Notes: a model not told the origin generated them from the sequence alone. Shown: positions 8,298 through 17,740, counted from the first letter of the stretch. The stretch is DNA of 64,000 nt from Terripilifer ovatus (GCA_029222685.1 JARHVB010000010.1:248001-312000); one strand, 5' to 3'. Program-made: numbers and translations.

Positions 8298-9518
8298 ATG
8301 TCCGACGACTTTTATCGCGTACGCCGCTTGCCACCCTATGTCTTCGAACAGGTCAATCGCCTGAAGGCACAGGCTCGCAACGCCGGCGCCGATATCATCG
8401 ATCTGGGCATGGGCAATCCCGACCTGCCGGCCCCCAGGCACGTCATCGAAAAGCTCGTCGAGACGGCGGGCAAACCACGCACGGACCGTTATTCGGCGTC
8501 CAAGGGCATCCCCGGCCTGCGCCGCGCCCAGGCGGGGTATTACGAGCGCCGTTTCGGCGTCAAGCTCAACCCCGACACGCAGGTCATCACCACGCTCGGC
8601 TCGAAGGAAGGCTTCGCCAACATGGCGCAGGCCATCACCGCGCCGGGCGATGTGGTGCTGTGTCCCAATCCGTCCTATCCGATCCATGCTTTCGGCTTTC
8701 TTATCGCCGGCGGCGTCGTCCGCTCGGTGCCGGCCGAGCCGACGCCCGACTATTTCGTTGCGCTCGAAAAGGCGATCCAGCATTCGACGCCCAAGCCCAT
8801 CGCGGTGATCGTCTGCTATCCCTCCAATCCGACGGCGATGGTGGCCGATCTCGACTTCTACAAGGACCTTGTGGCTTTCGCGAAAAAGCACGAGATCTTC
8901 ATCCTTTCGGATCTCGCCTATGCGGAAGTTTATTTCGACGGCAATCCGCCGCCGTCGGTCCTGCAGGTACCGGGCGCCAACGACATCGCCGTCGAATTCA
9001 CTTCGATGTCGAAGACCTACTCGATGGCCGGCTGGCGCATCGGCTTTGCTGTCGGCAATGAACGTCTGCTGGCGGCTTTGGCACGGGTGAAATCCTATCT
9101 CGATTACGGCGCTTATACGCCGATCCAGGTTGCGGCGGCTGCCGCCCTCAACGGGTCGGACGATTGCATCGAGGAGATGCGCCAGACCTACAAGCGCCGC
9201 CGCGATGTGATGGTCGAAAGCTTCGGCCAGGCCGGCTGGGAGTTCGATCCGCCGACGGCTTCGATGTTCGCCTGGGTGCGCATTCCCGAACGGTTCGCCC
9301 ATCTGGGTTCGCTCGAATTCTCGAAACTTCTGATCGAGAAGGCCGATGTCGCGGTGGCGCCGGGGATCGGCTTCGGCGAACATGGCGATCAATATCTGCG
9401 TCTCGCCATGGTCGAGAACGAGCAGCGCATCCGTCAGGCAGCGCGCGGCATCCGCCGCTTCTTCGACAGCGCCGATCAGATCCTGCACAACGTCGTCCAG
9501 CTCAAGAAGCCGGCCTGA
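8298..9518 (+). CDS. Class I/II aminotransferase (AlaC/LL-DAP aminotransferase-like)
   Basis: A 406-residue pyridoxal-phosphate aminotransferase of fold type I. The PLP lysine lies in SMSKTYSMAGWR, and the phosphate- and substrate-binding motifs GMGNPDLPAP, CYPSNPTA and the downstream GWRIGFAVG are all present. Related enzymes act as glutamate-pyruvate transaminases (AlaC) or are annotated as LL-diaminopimelate aminotransferases. The gene lies on the same strand as hom and glpX, an order I recall as common in Hyphomicrobiales, which suggests a role in aspartate-family or alanine metabolism. The start ATG at 8298 follows a purine-rich stretch (GGGAATGAGAAG). The preferred substrate cannot be fixed from the sequence. 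Confidence 0.9.
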   Translation: MSDDFYRVRRLPPYVFEQVNRLKAQARNAGADIIDLGMGNPDLPAPRHVIEKLVETAGKPRTDRYSASKGIPGLRRAQAGYYERRFGVKLNPDTQVITTLGSKEGFANMAQAITAPGDVVLCPNPSYPIHAFGFLIAGGVVRSVPAEPTPDYFVALEKAIQHSTPKPIAVIVCYPSNPTAMVADLDFYKDLVAFAKKHEIFILSDLAYAEVYFDGNPPPSVLQVPGANDIAVEFTSMSKTYSMAGWRIGFAVGNERLLAALARVKSYLDYGAYTPIQVAAAAALNGSDDCIEEMRQTYKRRRDVMVESFGQAGWEFDPPTASMFAWVRIPERFAHLGSLEFSKLLIEKADVAVAPGIGFGEHGDQYLRLAMVENEQRIRQAARGIRRFFDSADQILHNVVQLKKPA

Positions 9519-9698
9519 AGAACGCACGCACCTTTCTGCCGTTTATGGGAGAAGGGTGCGCTCGCTCCTTCGCCGCCGCAAATTGTCGCGCGGGCCAAAA
9601 GGCTCTGCCAGTAGGGAACTCGCATAGGCTAAGAATTGTTGACCGGGAGCGGCGGCTGCGCCGGTGATTGACGCGTCTCCTTAAGGGAAACTTTTGCC

Positions 9699-11276
9699 AT
9701 GCCGGAACGGACGCAGGCGTCGGCTTCGATCCAGGCCGATACACAGCAGCGCGTTTTCGCTTTCATGAAGGATCCGCGAACCTATGGGACCGCGGGAGAC
9801 GTTCGCCGCATCGATACCCATGGAGCGGCTGTGTTTCTGGCGGGCGACGACGTCTACAAGATCAAGCGCGCCGTCAAATTCCCGTTCATGGATTTTTCGA
9901 CCCTGGAGAAGCGGCGCCGCGTCTGCGAAGCCGAGATCGCCATCAACCGCCCCAATGCGCCCGACATCTATCTCGGCGTGGTGCCGATAACACTGAAGGG
10001 TGAGACGCTGGCGATCGACGGCGGCGGCGAGGTCGTGGAATGGGCGGTGCATATGCGCCGCTTCGACGAAAACGCGACACTCGACAGGATGGCCGACGCT
10101 GGACCCATCTCGCCCGATCTAGCAAGGAGCCTGGGCGACATCATTCATCGCAGTCACGATGGCGCGCGGCGTGGCGACGGTGACGAAGCCGTTGCCGCTC
10201 TGCGCGATTATATCGACCAGAACGACGAGGCTTTTGCGGCGCTGCCCGATCTGTTCGATACGGCGACCGCCGGCAACATCTATGTCCGCTCGCTGGAACA
10301 TTTCGCCCGGTGCGAGTCCCTGATGCGCCAGCGCGGTGAGGACGGCTATGTCCGCCGCTGCCACGGCGACTTGCATCTCGCCAATATCGCGATGCGTGAC
10401 GGCGCCCCGTTCCTGTTCGATGCCATCGAGTTCGACGATGCGATCGCCACCTGCGATATTCTCTACGATCTCGCTTTCGTGCTGATGGATCTGGATGTCC
10501 GCGACCAGCGCGAGGCGGGCAATGTCCTTTTCAACCGCTATCTGCAACTCTGCGACGACGACCGGCAGCTTGCCGGCCTTGCGGCGCTGCCGTTCTTTCT
10601 CAGCCTGCGCGCGGCGATCCGCGCCAAGGTCATCGCCGCCAAGCTTGCCCAGGCCAAGAACAGCAATGCCAAGACCGGCGACCTCGCAGCGATCATCGCC
10701 GATGCACGGCGTTATTTTCGCTATGCCGCAGATGCGATCGAGCCGGAGGCCCCCCGGCTTGTGGCGGTCGGCGGGCTTTCGGGGACCGGCAAGAGCCGCC
10801 TCGCCATGACGCTGGCGCCGGGCTTCGGGCGCGCACCTGGCGCGGTGCTTCTGCGCAGCGATATCGAACGCAAATTGCTGCACGGCGTGGCCGACACGGA
10901 GCGATTGCCGGAGACTGCCTACGGCACGGATACGACCACGAAAGTCTACGACCAGCTGCACCGTAAGGCGGCTTTGGCGCTTGGCGCCGGCCAGAGCGTC
11001 ATCATGGACGCGGTTCATGCACGCCCCCACGAACGGCAGGCCGCTGAGACGACCGCCGCCGAATGCGGCTGCCCATTCATCGGCCTGTGGCTGGAAACGC
11101 CGCTCGACGTGCGTGTCGCGCGGATAGAAGGGCGCAAGAACGACGCGTCAGACGCGACCGCCGCGGTGGCGAAAGGCCAGGCTGCTTTCGACACCGGGCC
11201 GATCACCTGGGCCAGGGTCGACGCATCCGGCGATCTGGACAAGACCGCGTCGGAGGCGAAATCAATAATCGATTGA
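9699..11276 (+). CDS. Two-domain protein: aminoglycoside-phosphotransferase-like kinase plus P-loop ATPase
   Basis: A 525-residue protein joining two nucleotide-binding domains. Residues about 40-330 are APH-like, with the catalytic loop HGDLHLANIAM and the metal-binding segment DAIEFDDA. Residues about 350-525 form a zeta-toxin/AAA_33-like P-loop kinase with the Walker A motif GGLSGTGKSR near residue 355 and a VIMDAVHARP segment that may be Walker B-like. This fusion is a known but functionally uncharacterised family. It is flanked by the aminotransferase (180 bases) and hom (121 bases) on the same strand. Both active sites look intact. An aminoglycoside resistance role is not implied; the physiological substrate is unknown. 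Confidence 0.88.
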   Translation: MPERTQASASIQADTQQRVFAFMKDPRTYGTAGDVRRIDTHGAAVFLAGDDVYKIKRAVKFPFMDFSTLEKRRRVCEAEIAINRPNAPDIYLGVVPITLKGETLAIDGGGEVVEWAVHMRRFDENATLDRMADAGPISPDLARSLGDIIHRSHDGARRGDGDEAVAALRDYIDQNDEAFAALPDLFDTATAGNIYVRSLEHFARCESLMRQRGEDGYVRRCHGDLHLANIAMRDGAPFLFDAIEFDDAIATCDILYDLAFVLMDLDVRDQREAGNVLFNRYLQLCDDDRQLAGLAALPFFLSLRAAIRAKVIAAKLAQAKNSNAKTGDLAAIIADARRYFRYAADAIEPEAPRLVAVGGLSGTGKSRLAMTLAPGFGRAPGAVLLRSDIERKLLHGVADTERLPETAYGTDTTTKVYDQLHRKAALALGAGQSVIMDAVHARPHERQAAETTAAECGCPFIGLWLETPLDVRVARIEGRKNDASDATAAVAKGQAAFDTGPITWARVDASGDLDKTASEAKSIID

Positions 11277-11397
11277 AAATTCAGGATTTAATCGCAGTCT
11301 TGCCAGCCTGGTGCGCGCGCTTCCTTGATCGCTACGGGGAAATGGGGCACAAACGCAGCTTCGCTTCCGCAGCCTGATCGATCTGGATCGTTTTTTC

Positions 11398-12708
11398 ATG
11401 AGTTCTCCTCTCCGCGTCGGCATTGCCGGGCTTGGCACTGTTGGCGCTTCGGTCATCCGTTTGCTCGAACGCCAGGCGGCCTCGCTTGCCGCCAGCACCG
11501 GCCGCACGATTTCGCTCGCCGCCGTCTCCGCCCGCGACCGCGCCAAGGAGCGCGGCATCGACATGAAGGGCGCGCAATGGTTCGACGATCCGGTGGCGCT
11601 GGCGCAGGCGCCCGGTATCGATCTTTTCGTCGAACTGATGGGCGGTGACGAAGGCCCGGCCCGGGAGGCGGTGGAAGCGGCGCTCAAGGCCGGCAAATCC
11701 GTCGTCACGGCCAACAAGGCGCTGCTTGCCAAGCACGGCATGGCGCTGGCGAAGCTCGCCGAGGAGAAGCGCGTGGCGCTCGCCTTCGAGGCCTCGGTCG
11801 CCGGCGGCATTCCCATCGTCAAGACCCTGCGCGAGGGCCTTGCCGGCAATCAAATCGGCCGCGTCTACGGCATTCTCAATGGCACCTGCAACTACATCCT
11901 GTCGCGGATGGAGCTGGAGAAAATGTCGTTTGATGATTGCCTGAGGGAAGCACAGCGCCTCGGCTACGCCGAGGCCGATCCGACCTTCGACATCGGCGGC
12001 TTCGACACGGCTCACAAGCTCGCCATCCTTACCTCGCTCGCCTTCGGTGTCGCCGTCGATGCCGAGGCGATTCACATCGAAGGCATCCAGTCGATCACGC
12101 TCGAAGATCTGACGGCGGCCGACGATCTCGGCTATCGCATCAAGCTGCTGGGCGTCGCGCAGAGAACGCCCGAGGGCATCGAGCAGCGCGTGCATCCCAC
12201 CATGGTGGCCAAGACATCTGCGATCGCGCAGGTCATGGGCGTCACCAATGCAGTCACCATCGATGCCGATGCCGTCAAGGAACTCACCCTGGTGGGGCCG
12301 GGCGCCGGCGGCGACGCCACGGCTTCCGCCGTCGTTGCCGACATTGCCGACATCGCGCGCGGCATACGCTCGGCGCCGTTCGGCCTGCCGGTGGCGGCAC
12401 TCGAGAAAGCGCCGCGCCGCGCCATGCAGCGCCACGAGGGCGGTTATTATATCCGCCTCTCCGTCGTCGACCGCAGCGGCGCCGCCGCCGCCATCGCCAC
12501 GCGCATGGCCCAGCGCAATATCTCGCTTGAAAGCATCATGCAGAAATCACGCGGCGCCGCGAAAGGGGCGTCCAGCGGTGAGCCTGTCTCGGTTGTGTTG
12601 CTTACCTATGCCACAACCGAATCCAACATCCGCGAGGCGCTGGAGGCAGCGCTGAGTGACGGCTACATCGCCGGACGCCCACAAGTCATCCGCATCGAGC
12701 GCGAATGA
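11398..12708 (+). CDS. hom: Homoserine dehydrogenase
   Basis: A cytoplasmic oxidoreductase that reduces L-aspartate semialdehyde to homoserine, the branch point toward threonine and methionine. The N-terminal Rossmann motif GLGTVGASV (residues 9-17) binds NAD(P). The family signatures GGIPIVKTLREGLAGN and GILNGTCNYIL are present, as is the catalytic region around EADPTFDI-GGFDTAHKLAIL. The last 90 residues or so (GGYYIRLSVVDRSG...) form an ACT domain, so threonine feedback inhibition is expected. The 436-residue length is normal for this class. It is followed 43 bases later by glpX and is probably co-transcribed with it. Confidence 0.97.
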   Translation: MSSPLRVGIAGLGTVGASVIRLLERQAASLAASTGRTISLAAVSARDRAKERGIDMKGAQWFDDPVALAQAPGIDLFVELMGGDEGPAREAVEAALKAGKSVVTANKALLAKHGMALAKLAEEKRVALAFEASVAGGIPIVKTLREGLAGNQIGRVYGILNGTCNYILSRMELEKMSFDDCLREAQRLGYAEADPTFDIGGFDTAHKLAILTSLAFGVAVDAEAIHIEGIQSITLEDLTAADDLGYRIKLLGVAQRTPEGIEQRVHPTMVAKTSAIAQVMGVTNAVTIDADAVKELTLVGPGAGGDATASAVVADIADIARGIRSAPFGLPVAALEKAPRRAMQRHEGGYYIRLSVVDRSGAAAAIATRMAQRNISLESIMQKSRGAAKGASSGEPVSVVLLTYATTESNIREALEAALSDGYIAGRPQVIRIERE

Positions 12709-12751
12709 ATCAAGCCAGCGCGCTCCGTCTTTTGTACGATAGGGGCTGCGC

Positions 12752-13747
12752 ATGGTTGAACTCGTCATCAAGGAACCGGACATCATCGACCGCATGCTGG
12801 CGTTCGAGTTTGTCCGCGTGACCGAACGCTCGGCGGTTGCCGCCGCGGGCCTGCGCGGACGCGGTGACGAGAAGGCGGCCGACCAGGCGGCGGTCGATGC
12901 CATGCGCAGCGAGCTCAACCGCCTGCCCATTTCCGGTACGATCGTCATCGGCGAGGGCGAGCGCGACGAAGCGCCGATGCTGTTCATCGGCGAAAAAGTC
13001 GGCACCGGCTCCGGCCCGGCCGTCGACATTGCGGTCGATCCGCTCGAGGGCAGGACATTGTGCGCCAAGGACATGCCGGGCTCCATCTCCGTCATGGCCA
13101 TCGCCAAGGAGGGCTCGCTGCTCTATGCGCCGGATGTCTACATGGACAAGATAGCCATCGGCCCGGGCTATCCGGCTGGCGTCGTCGATCTCGACCGCAC
13201 GCCTGAAGACAACATTCAGGCACTTGCAAAAGCCAAAGGCGTCAAGCCGGGCGAGATCACCGTGCTGATCCTCGATCGTCCTCGCCATGCCAATCTGATC
13301 GCGGCCTGCCGCAAGGCCGGTGCGGCCATCCGCATGATCACCGACGGCGATGTCGCCGGCGTCATCTTCACGGCGCAGGCGGACAGCACCGGCTCCGACA
13401 TGTACATGGGCAGGGGCGGCGCGCCGGAAGGCGTGCTGGCGGCGGGCGCGCTGCGCTGCGTCGGCGGCCAGATGCAGGGACGCCTGATGTTCGATACCGA
13501 GGAGAAGCGCGTGCGCGCGCTCGCCATGGGCGTCAAGAACGCGATGAAGAAATACGACATGACGGAGCTCGCTTCGGGCGACGTCATCGTCTGCGCCACC
13601 GGCGTCACCGACGGCGCGCTGCTCAGGGGCGTGAAATGGATCGGCGACGTGGTCGAGACCGAGACGGTGATCTACCGCTCGGCCACCGGCACCGTGCGCA
13701 AGATCCGGGCCGAGCACCGCGCCATGGGCAAGTTCAGCCCGGTGTGA
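12752..13747 (+). CDS. glpX: Class II fructose-1,6-bisphosphatase
   Basis: Hydrolyses fructose 1,6-bisphosphate to fructose 6-phosphate in gluconeogenesis and, in autotrophs, the Calvin cycle; it may also act on sedoheptulose bisphosphate. The 331-residue length matches GlpX. Key family segments are visible: the metal-binding GEGERDEAPML, the substrate-binding DPLEGRTLCAKDMPGS, LILDRPRH and ITDGDVAGVI. The start ATG at 12752 has AGGGGC just upstream. The gene lies immediately after hom, an order I recall from Hyphomicrobiales, where recJ often follows. Here the downstream gene is instead an oppositely oriented Bug protein beyond a palindromic repeat. Confidence 0.97.
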   Translation: MVELVIKEPDIIDRMLAFEFVRVTERSAVAAAGLRGRGDEKAADQAAVDAMRSELNRLPISGTIVIGEGERDEAPMLFIGEKVGTGSGPAVDIAVDPLEGRTLCAKDMPGSISVMAIAKEGSLLYAPDVYMDKIAIGPGYPAGVVDLDRTPEDNIQALAKAKGVKPGEITVLILDRPRHANLIAACRKAGAAIRMITDGDVAGVIFTAQADSTGSDMYMGRGGAPEGVLAAGALRCVGGQMQGRLMFDTEEKRVRALAMGVKNAMKKYDMTELASGDVIVCATGVTDGALLRGVKWIGDVVETETVIYRSATGTVRKIRAEHRAMGKFSPV

Positions 13748-13767
13748 AACGTGTTGGAGATTGAGGC

Positions 13768-13907
13768 TGTCGCCCCGTCCTTCGAGACGCGCCTTTCAGG
13801 CGCTCCTCATCAGGATGAGGGCTTCTGTTGGCCTTGTACAATCTGCAAAGAAGCCCTCATCCTGAGGAGCAACGCATAGCGTTGCGTCTCGAAGGACGGG
13901 GGCGACA
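13768..13907. repeat. Palindromic intergenic repeat
   Basis: A 140-bp element with outer arms at 13768-13790 and 13884-13907 that pair almost perfectly (core CCGTCCTTCGAGACGC) and inner arms with the core CTCATCCTGAGGAGC. It would fold into a long cruciform or hairpin. It fills the gap between glpX and the convergent Bug gene and could stop transcription from both sides. I recall similar elements as highly repeated in Bradyrhizobium and Rhodopseudomonas intergenic regions. Confidence 0.85.
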
Positions 13908-13929
13908 TGCTCCTTCTCTCAACCGCATG

Positions 13930-14970
13930 TTATTTATTCCCTGGACCTTCAATCAGCACCTTGGCGCGAGCAAGCACCTCGGGCGAAGCGGCGAGCATGG
14001 ATTCAGCGACGGCCTGCGCCTGAGCGCCGGACGACGGGCTGATGTCCATCTTGGTCTTGTCGGCCTCGGCGAGAAACATCGGATCCTTCATCATTGTGTC
14101 GAAAGCCGTGCGCAGCGCCGCAAGCCTGTCTGCGGGCACGCCCGGCGTCGTCACCACGGCACGCGAAATCCCCATGTCGGCGGAGATGAATTTCAGCACC
14201 TCGCGGTCCTGTTCGTTCTTGGCGAGTTCCCACATCAGCGGCACGTCCTTGAGGTCGGGCGCGCGTTCGAGGCCGATCTGGACGAGGATGAAGATCTTCT
14301 TCTCCGCCAGCCAGTGCGGATGTCCGCTCTTCCACGACGCCCAGCTATTGGAGCCGCGGCCGCCGACTTCGCCCTTCTCCATGGCGAGATTGACGTCATT
14401 GCCGCCGGGATAGCCGGTGACGATCTTGAACTTGGTGCCAAGCAACTGGTTCATCGCCGCCGGATAGACATAGGAGCTGGACGCTGCGCCGGGCGCGCCG
14501 ACGACGAGCTCTTTTGTATAGACGTCTTCGATCTTGGTAATGCCTGTCGTATACCAGGAATTGACGACGTTGGGCGTATTGGTGGTGTTGCCGATCCAGC
14601 CCAACTGGCGCACATCGAACTGCACTTCCTTGGAACCGATCGCCTGCAGGGTCGGCATGTTCTGGAAGATCATGTGCAAAGCCGTGCCGTCCTTGGGTGC
14701 GACTCTGGCGAGATAATTGGCCGCCGCAATCCCAAGCCCGCCCGGCATGTTGCGCACGATGACCTGCGGATTGCCGGGGATGAGGCGCGGGAAATGCCGC
14801 GCCACCAGCCGCGAGCGCAGATCGTAATCGCCGCCCGGACTCGTCGGCACGATGAAATCGATGTTCTTGTTGCGGTAGAACTCTTCCGGCGTCTGCGCCT
14901 GCGCCAGTCCGCAGGGCAGGGCGGTAATGCCAAAGCCCAGCGTCGCCAGCAGTCTTATGACCGGTTTCAT
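13930..14970 (-). CDS. Bug/TctC-family periplasmic solute-binding protein
   Basis: A 346-residue periplasmic binding protein of the tripartite tricarboxylate transporter receptor family. The signal peptide ends at GLAQAQ. The mature start (TPEEFYRNKNIDFIVPTSPGGDYD) is the family's first strand-loop, which contacts the ligand carboxylate, and VIVRNMPGGLG.AAANYL is the second ligand loop. Family members bind carboxylated compounds such as citrate, dicarboxylates, nicotinate or aromatic acids. No TctA or TctB membrane subunit is in the window, so this is an orphan receptor. It lies 62 bases after the cytochrome c gene on the same strand. The ligand is unknown. Confidence 0.92.
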   Translation of the reverse strand: MKPVIRLLATLGFGITALPCGLAQAQTPEEFYRNKNIDFIVPTSPGGDYDLRSRLVARHFPRLIPGNPQVIVRNMPGGLGIAAANYLARVAPKDGTALHMIFQNMPTLQAIGSKEVQFDVRQLGWIGNTTNTPNVVNSWYTTGITKIEDVYTKELVVGAPGAASSSYVYPAAMNQLLGTKFKIVTGYPGGNDVNLAMEKGEVGGRGSNSWASWKSGHPHWLAEKKIFILVQIGLERAPDLKDVPLMWELAKNEQDREVLKFISADMGISRAVVTTPGVPADRLAALRTAFDTMMKDPMFLAEADKTKMDISPSSGAQAQAVAESMLAASPEVLARAKVLIEGPGNK

Positions 14971-15032
14971 GCGCGTTTCCCCTAAGCTTGCTTGCCAGCT
15001 TGATCGTTGTTCGATCTTTCTACTAGCAAGTT

Positions 15033-16316
15033 CTACCGCATACGCAAGATAATGTGCCGGCCGCTTTCTACGTCGGTATCTTTGCGCATTTGCGCCACTT
15101 GCGACGGCGCAATGCTGGCCGCGTCATTACCGAACGAACGGCGCATGAAGCTGACGACATCGGCGATCTGCCGGTCGTCCATGAAGGTGCGGAACTGCGG
15201 CATGGTCGGCGTGCGTGGCGGAGCGCCGATGGCAAGCGCCTTCGATCCATTGAGCACGATATTGACGAGCGAGGCCGCATCGGGGTCGAGCACGACCGGA
15301 TTGCCGGCGAGCGGCGGCGCATCCATGACGCCGCGTCCATCCTTGCCGTGGCAGGACGCACACTGCCGCAGATAGCCTGCGGCGCCTGCAATGCCGGTCT
15401 CACCTTTGTCGAGCGCCGCCTGCGCGCGCCCGTCATAAGCCCAGATCGGTTTGCCCGTGTCGTTCATGCCGGGCAGGGATTTCAGATATTTCGCAATGGC
15501 GCGGCGATCGGCATCGGTGAGATATTGCATCGAATAGTCGATGACCTCGCGCATCGTGCCGAAAGCTGTCGCATGGCGGTTGCGGCCGCTCTTGAGATAA
15601 TCGGCGATATCGTCTTCCGACCAGCGGCCAAGGCCCGTGTTAGCGTCGCTGGTGAGATTGGGCGCCGACCAGTTGTCGAGGTTGCCGCCGGAGAGATAGG
15701 CGAAGCTGCTTTCATCGTAGCCCTTCTCGGTGAACATCAGATTGCGTGGCGTGTGGCAGGCGCCGCAATGACCCGGTCCCTGGACGAGATAGGCGCCGCG
15801 ATTCCACTCCGCGTCACGAGCTGACTTTTCGCGATAGGTGCCCCATTCGACAGAGACCGAATTCCACACCATCATCGGCAGCCGCGTGTTCCATGGCCAG
15901 CCCAAACTCGAGACGACGTTGGCCTGACGCACCGGCGTCACGGCCTTGATGAAAAAATCATAGAGCGCGGCGACGTCGCTATCGTTCATTTTCGCATAGG
16001 ACGGGTAGGGCATGGCGGGAAACAGCCGGCGTCCGTCCTTCGTCACGCCGCCACGCACCGCGCGGTCGAAATCGGCGAGTGTGTAATCGCCGATGCCTGT
16101 CTCGCGATCGGGCGTGATATTGGTCGTGAAAATATCACCCACTGGTGTCGCCATGCGCAATCCGCCCGCATAGGGCTTGCCGTCGGTGGCGGTGTGGCAG
16201 GCGATGCAATTGCTGGCGCGCGCCAGATATTCGCCAGGCGAAAGCTCTTCAGCCGCGGCGTGGCCGATCTGCAAAGACAGGAATGCGGCGAGCGTAAAAC
16301 CTAGCCTTCCGAACAT
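15033..16316 (-). CDS. Triheme cytochrome c, alcohol/gluconate dehydrogenase subunit type
   Basis: A 427-residue exported c-type cytochrome. The signal peptide ends near GHAAAEE. Three heme-attachment CxxCH motifs are present at about residues 37 (NCIACH), 185 (HCGACH) and 325 (QCASCH), matching the three-domain cytochrome subunits of membrane-bound alcohol, aldehyde and gluconate dehydrogenases, which pass electrons to ubiquinone. The usual catalytic quinoprotein or flavoprotein subunit is not next to it. It precedes a Bug protein by 62 bases on the same strand and is divergent from the acyl-CoA dehydrogenase pair. Its electron donor is therefore unknown. Confidence 0.92.
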   Translation of the reverse strand: MFGRLGFTLAAFLSLQIGHAAAEELSPGEYLARASNCIACHTATDGKPYAGGLRMATPVGDIFTTNITPDRETGIGDYTLADFDRAVRGGVTKDGRRLFPAMPYPSYAKMNDSDVAALYDFFIKAVTPVRQANVVSSLGWPWNTRLPMMVWNSVSVEWGTYREKSARDAEWNRGAYLVQGPGHCGACHTPRNLMFTEKGYDESSFAYLSGGNLDNWSAPNLTSDANTGLGRWSEDDIADYLKSGRNRHATAFGTMREVIDYSMQYLTDADRRAIAKYLKSLPGMNDTGKPIWAYDGRAQAALDKGETGIAGAAGYLRQCASCHGKDGRGVMDAPPLAGNPVVLDPDAASLVNIVLNGSKALAIGAPPRTPTMPQFRTFMDDRQIADVVSFMRRSFGNDAASIAPSQVAQMRKDTDVESGRHIILRMR

Positions 16317-16538
16317 CGGAGTCCTCCCGCGCCCTACCGAATTGTTGGCTGGATATTAGAGCCCGGAAGATTTCGGTCAACCACGCGCCAAATTGTCTCT
16401 TTTCCTTCGCGGCCTTGCACGATTTAATGGACCTGGAGATGTCCCGAGCGGCTTGAAATCCGCTTTCACGGGGGGCACAAGGTCCGGTGATGAGCGATAG
16501 CGGCCGTCTCGACCGCGCGCAATGTTTTGGGGGATGGA

Positions 16539-17735
16539 ATGGATCTGAAATATCCTGATGGCGCGAAACAATTTGCGGACGAGGTTCGCGCCTTCGTCCG
16601 CGCCGAACTGCCGGCGACCATCAAGGAGAAGGTGATCCGCCATGCCAAGGTGTCGCCTGACGAGCAAAGATTGTGGCAGCGCAAGCTGTGCGATCGCGGC
16701 TGGGCCTGTCCCGGCTGGCCCAGGCAATTTGGCGGTCCTGGTTTCGATGCCATGCAGCGCCATGTCTTCGACAATGTGATGTCGGAAGAGGGGGCGCCGC
16801 CGGCGCTGCCGTTCGGCGAGAGCATGATCGCGCCGGTTCTGTTTCACGTCGGCTCCGAAGAACAGAAGGCAGAGATTTTACCGCGCATCCGCACGCTGGA
16901 ATACTGGTTCTGCCAAGGTTTTTCGGAACCAGGCTCTGGCTCCGATCTCGCCTCGCTCAAGACGCGCGCGGTGCTGGACGGCGATGAATGGGTCATCAAC
17001 GGCCAGAAGACATGGACCAGCTTCGCCCATTTCGCCAACATGATGTTCTGCCTCGTACGCACCGACCCTGCGGCGAAATTGCAGGAAGGCATCAGCATGC
17101 TGGTGTTTCCCATGTCGCTGCCGGGCATTACCGTGCGTCCGATTATCAGCATTGATGGCGGCCATTCGGTCAACGAGGTCTTTTTCGACAATGTGCGCGC
17201 GCCGGCCAAGAGCCTGATCGGCGAGGCCAACAAGGGCTGGACCTACGCCAAGCTTCTGCTCGGCCACGAGCGCACCAGCATCGCGCGCATCGGCCAGTCA
17301 AAGCGCGAACTCGCTCTCTTGAAGACGCTGGCGGCAGACCAGGGCGTCGGCGGCACGTCGCTGCTCGATCAGGCGGGCTTCCGGGCGCGCGTCGCCGCTG
17401 TCGAGATTGAACTGCTGTCCCTGGAGATCACGGCATTGCGCACGATCAGCGCCGGCGGGGCGCCGGGCGTCGAGGCCAATCTTCTGAAAATCAAGGGATC
17501 GGAGATCCAGCAGACCTTGACCGAACTTCTGATCGATGCCGCGGGCCCTTATGCGTTGCCCTACGATCCGCTTCGCGGGCTGGGGGACAATGGTCTTGGC
17601 AGCAACATGGAGCCGATCGGTCCGGATGAAGCGGCGGCGTTGACGCCGAATTATCTGACGACACGTGTGGTCACGATCTATGGCGGATCGAACGAAATTC
17701 AACGCAACATCATCGCGAAATCACTGGGGCTCTGA
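16539..17735 (+). CDS. Acyl-CoA dehydrogenase, large subunit type (PimC-like)
   Basis: A 398-residue FAD enzyme that introduces an alpha-beta double bond into an acyl-CoA. The family motifs CQGFSEPGSGSDLASLKTRA (FAD and substrate contacts) and the C-terminal IYGGSNEIQRNIIAKSLGL are clear. The canonical catalytic Glu of IYEGT is Gly here, so the base must come from elsewhere. The ATG at 16539 was chosen because it follows GGGGGATGGA; a TTG at 16527 is an alternative. The gene is followed after 5 bases by a second, smaller acyl-CoA dehydrogenase. This resembles large/small pairs such as the pimeloyl-CoA dehydrogenases of Rhodopseudomonas, suggesting a heteromer. Confidence 0.92.
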   Translation: MDLKYPDGAKQFADEVRAFVRAELPATIKEKVIRHAKVSPDEQRLWQRKLCDRGWACPGWPRQFGGPGFDAMQRHVFDNVMSEEGAPPALPFGESMIAPVLFHVGSEEQKAEILPRIRTLEYWFCQGFSEPGSGSDLASLKTRAVLDGDEWVINGQKTWTSFAHFANMMFCLVRTDPAAKLQEGISMLVFPMSLPGITVRPIISIDGGHSVNEVFFDNVRAPAKSLIGEANKGWTYAKLLLGHERTSIARIGQSKRELALLKTLAADQGVGGTSLLDQAGFRARVAAVEIELLSLEITALRTISAGGAPGVEANLLKIKGSEIQQTLTELLIDAAGPYALPYDPLRGLGDNGLGSNMEPIGPDEAAALTPNYLTTRVVTIYGGSNEIQRNIIAKSLGL

Positions 17736-17740
17736 GATTT

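Noticed and set aside
7746..9527. Long open frame (593 codons) antisense to the exported protein and aminotransferase
   Set aside because: No recognisable motif, spans two real genes and the gap between them, and reads as a codon-bias shadow.
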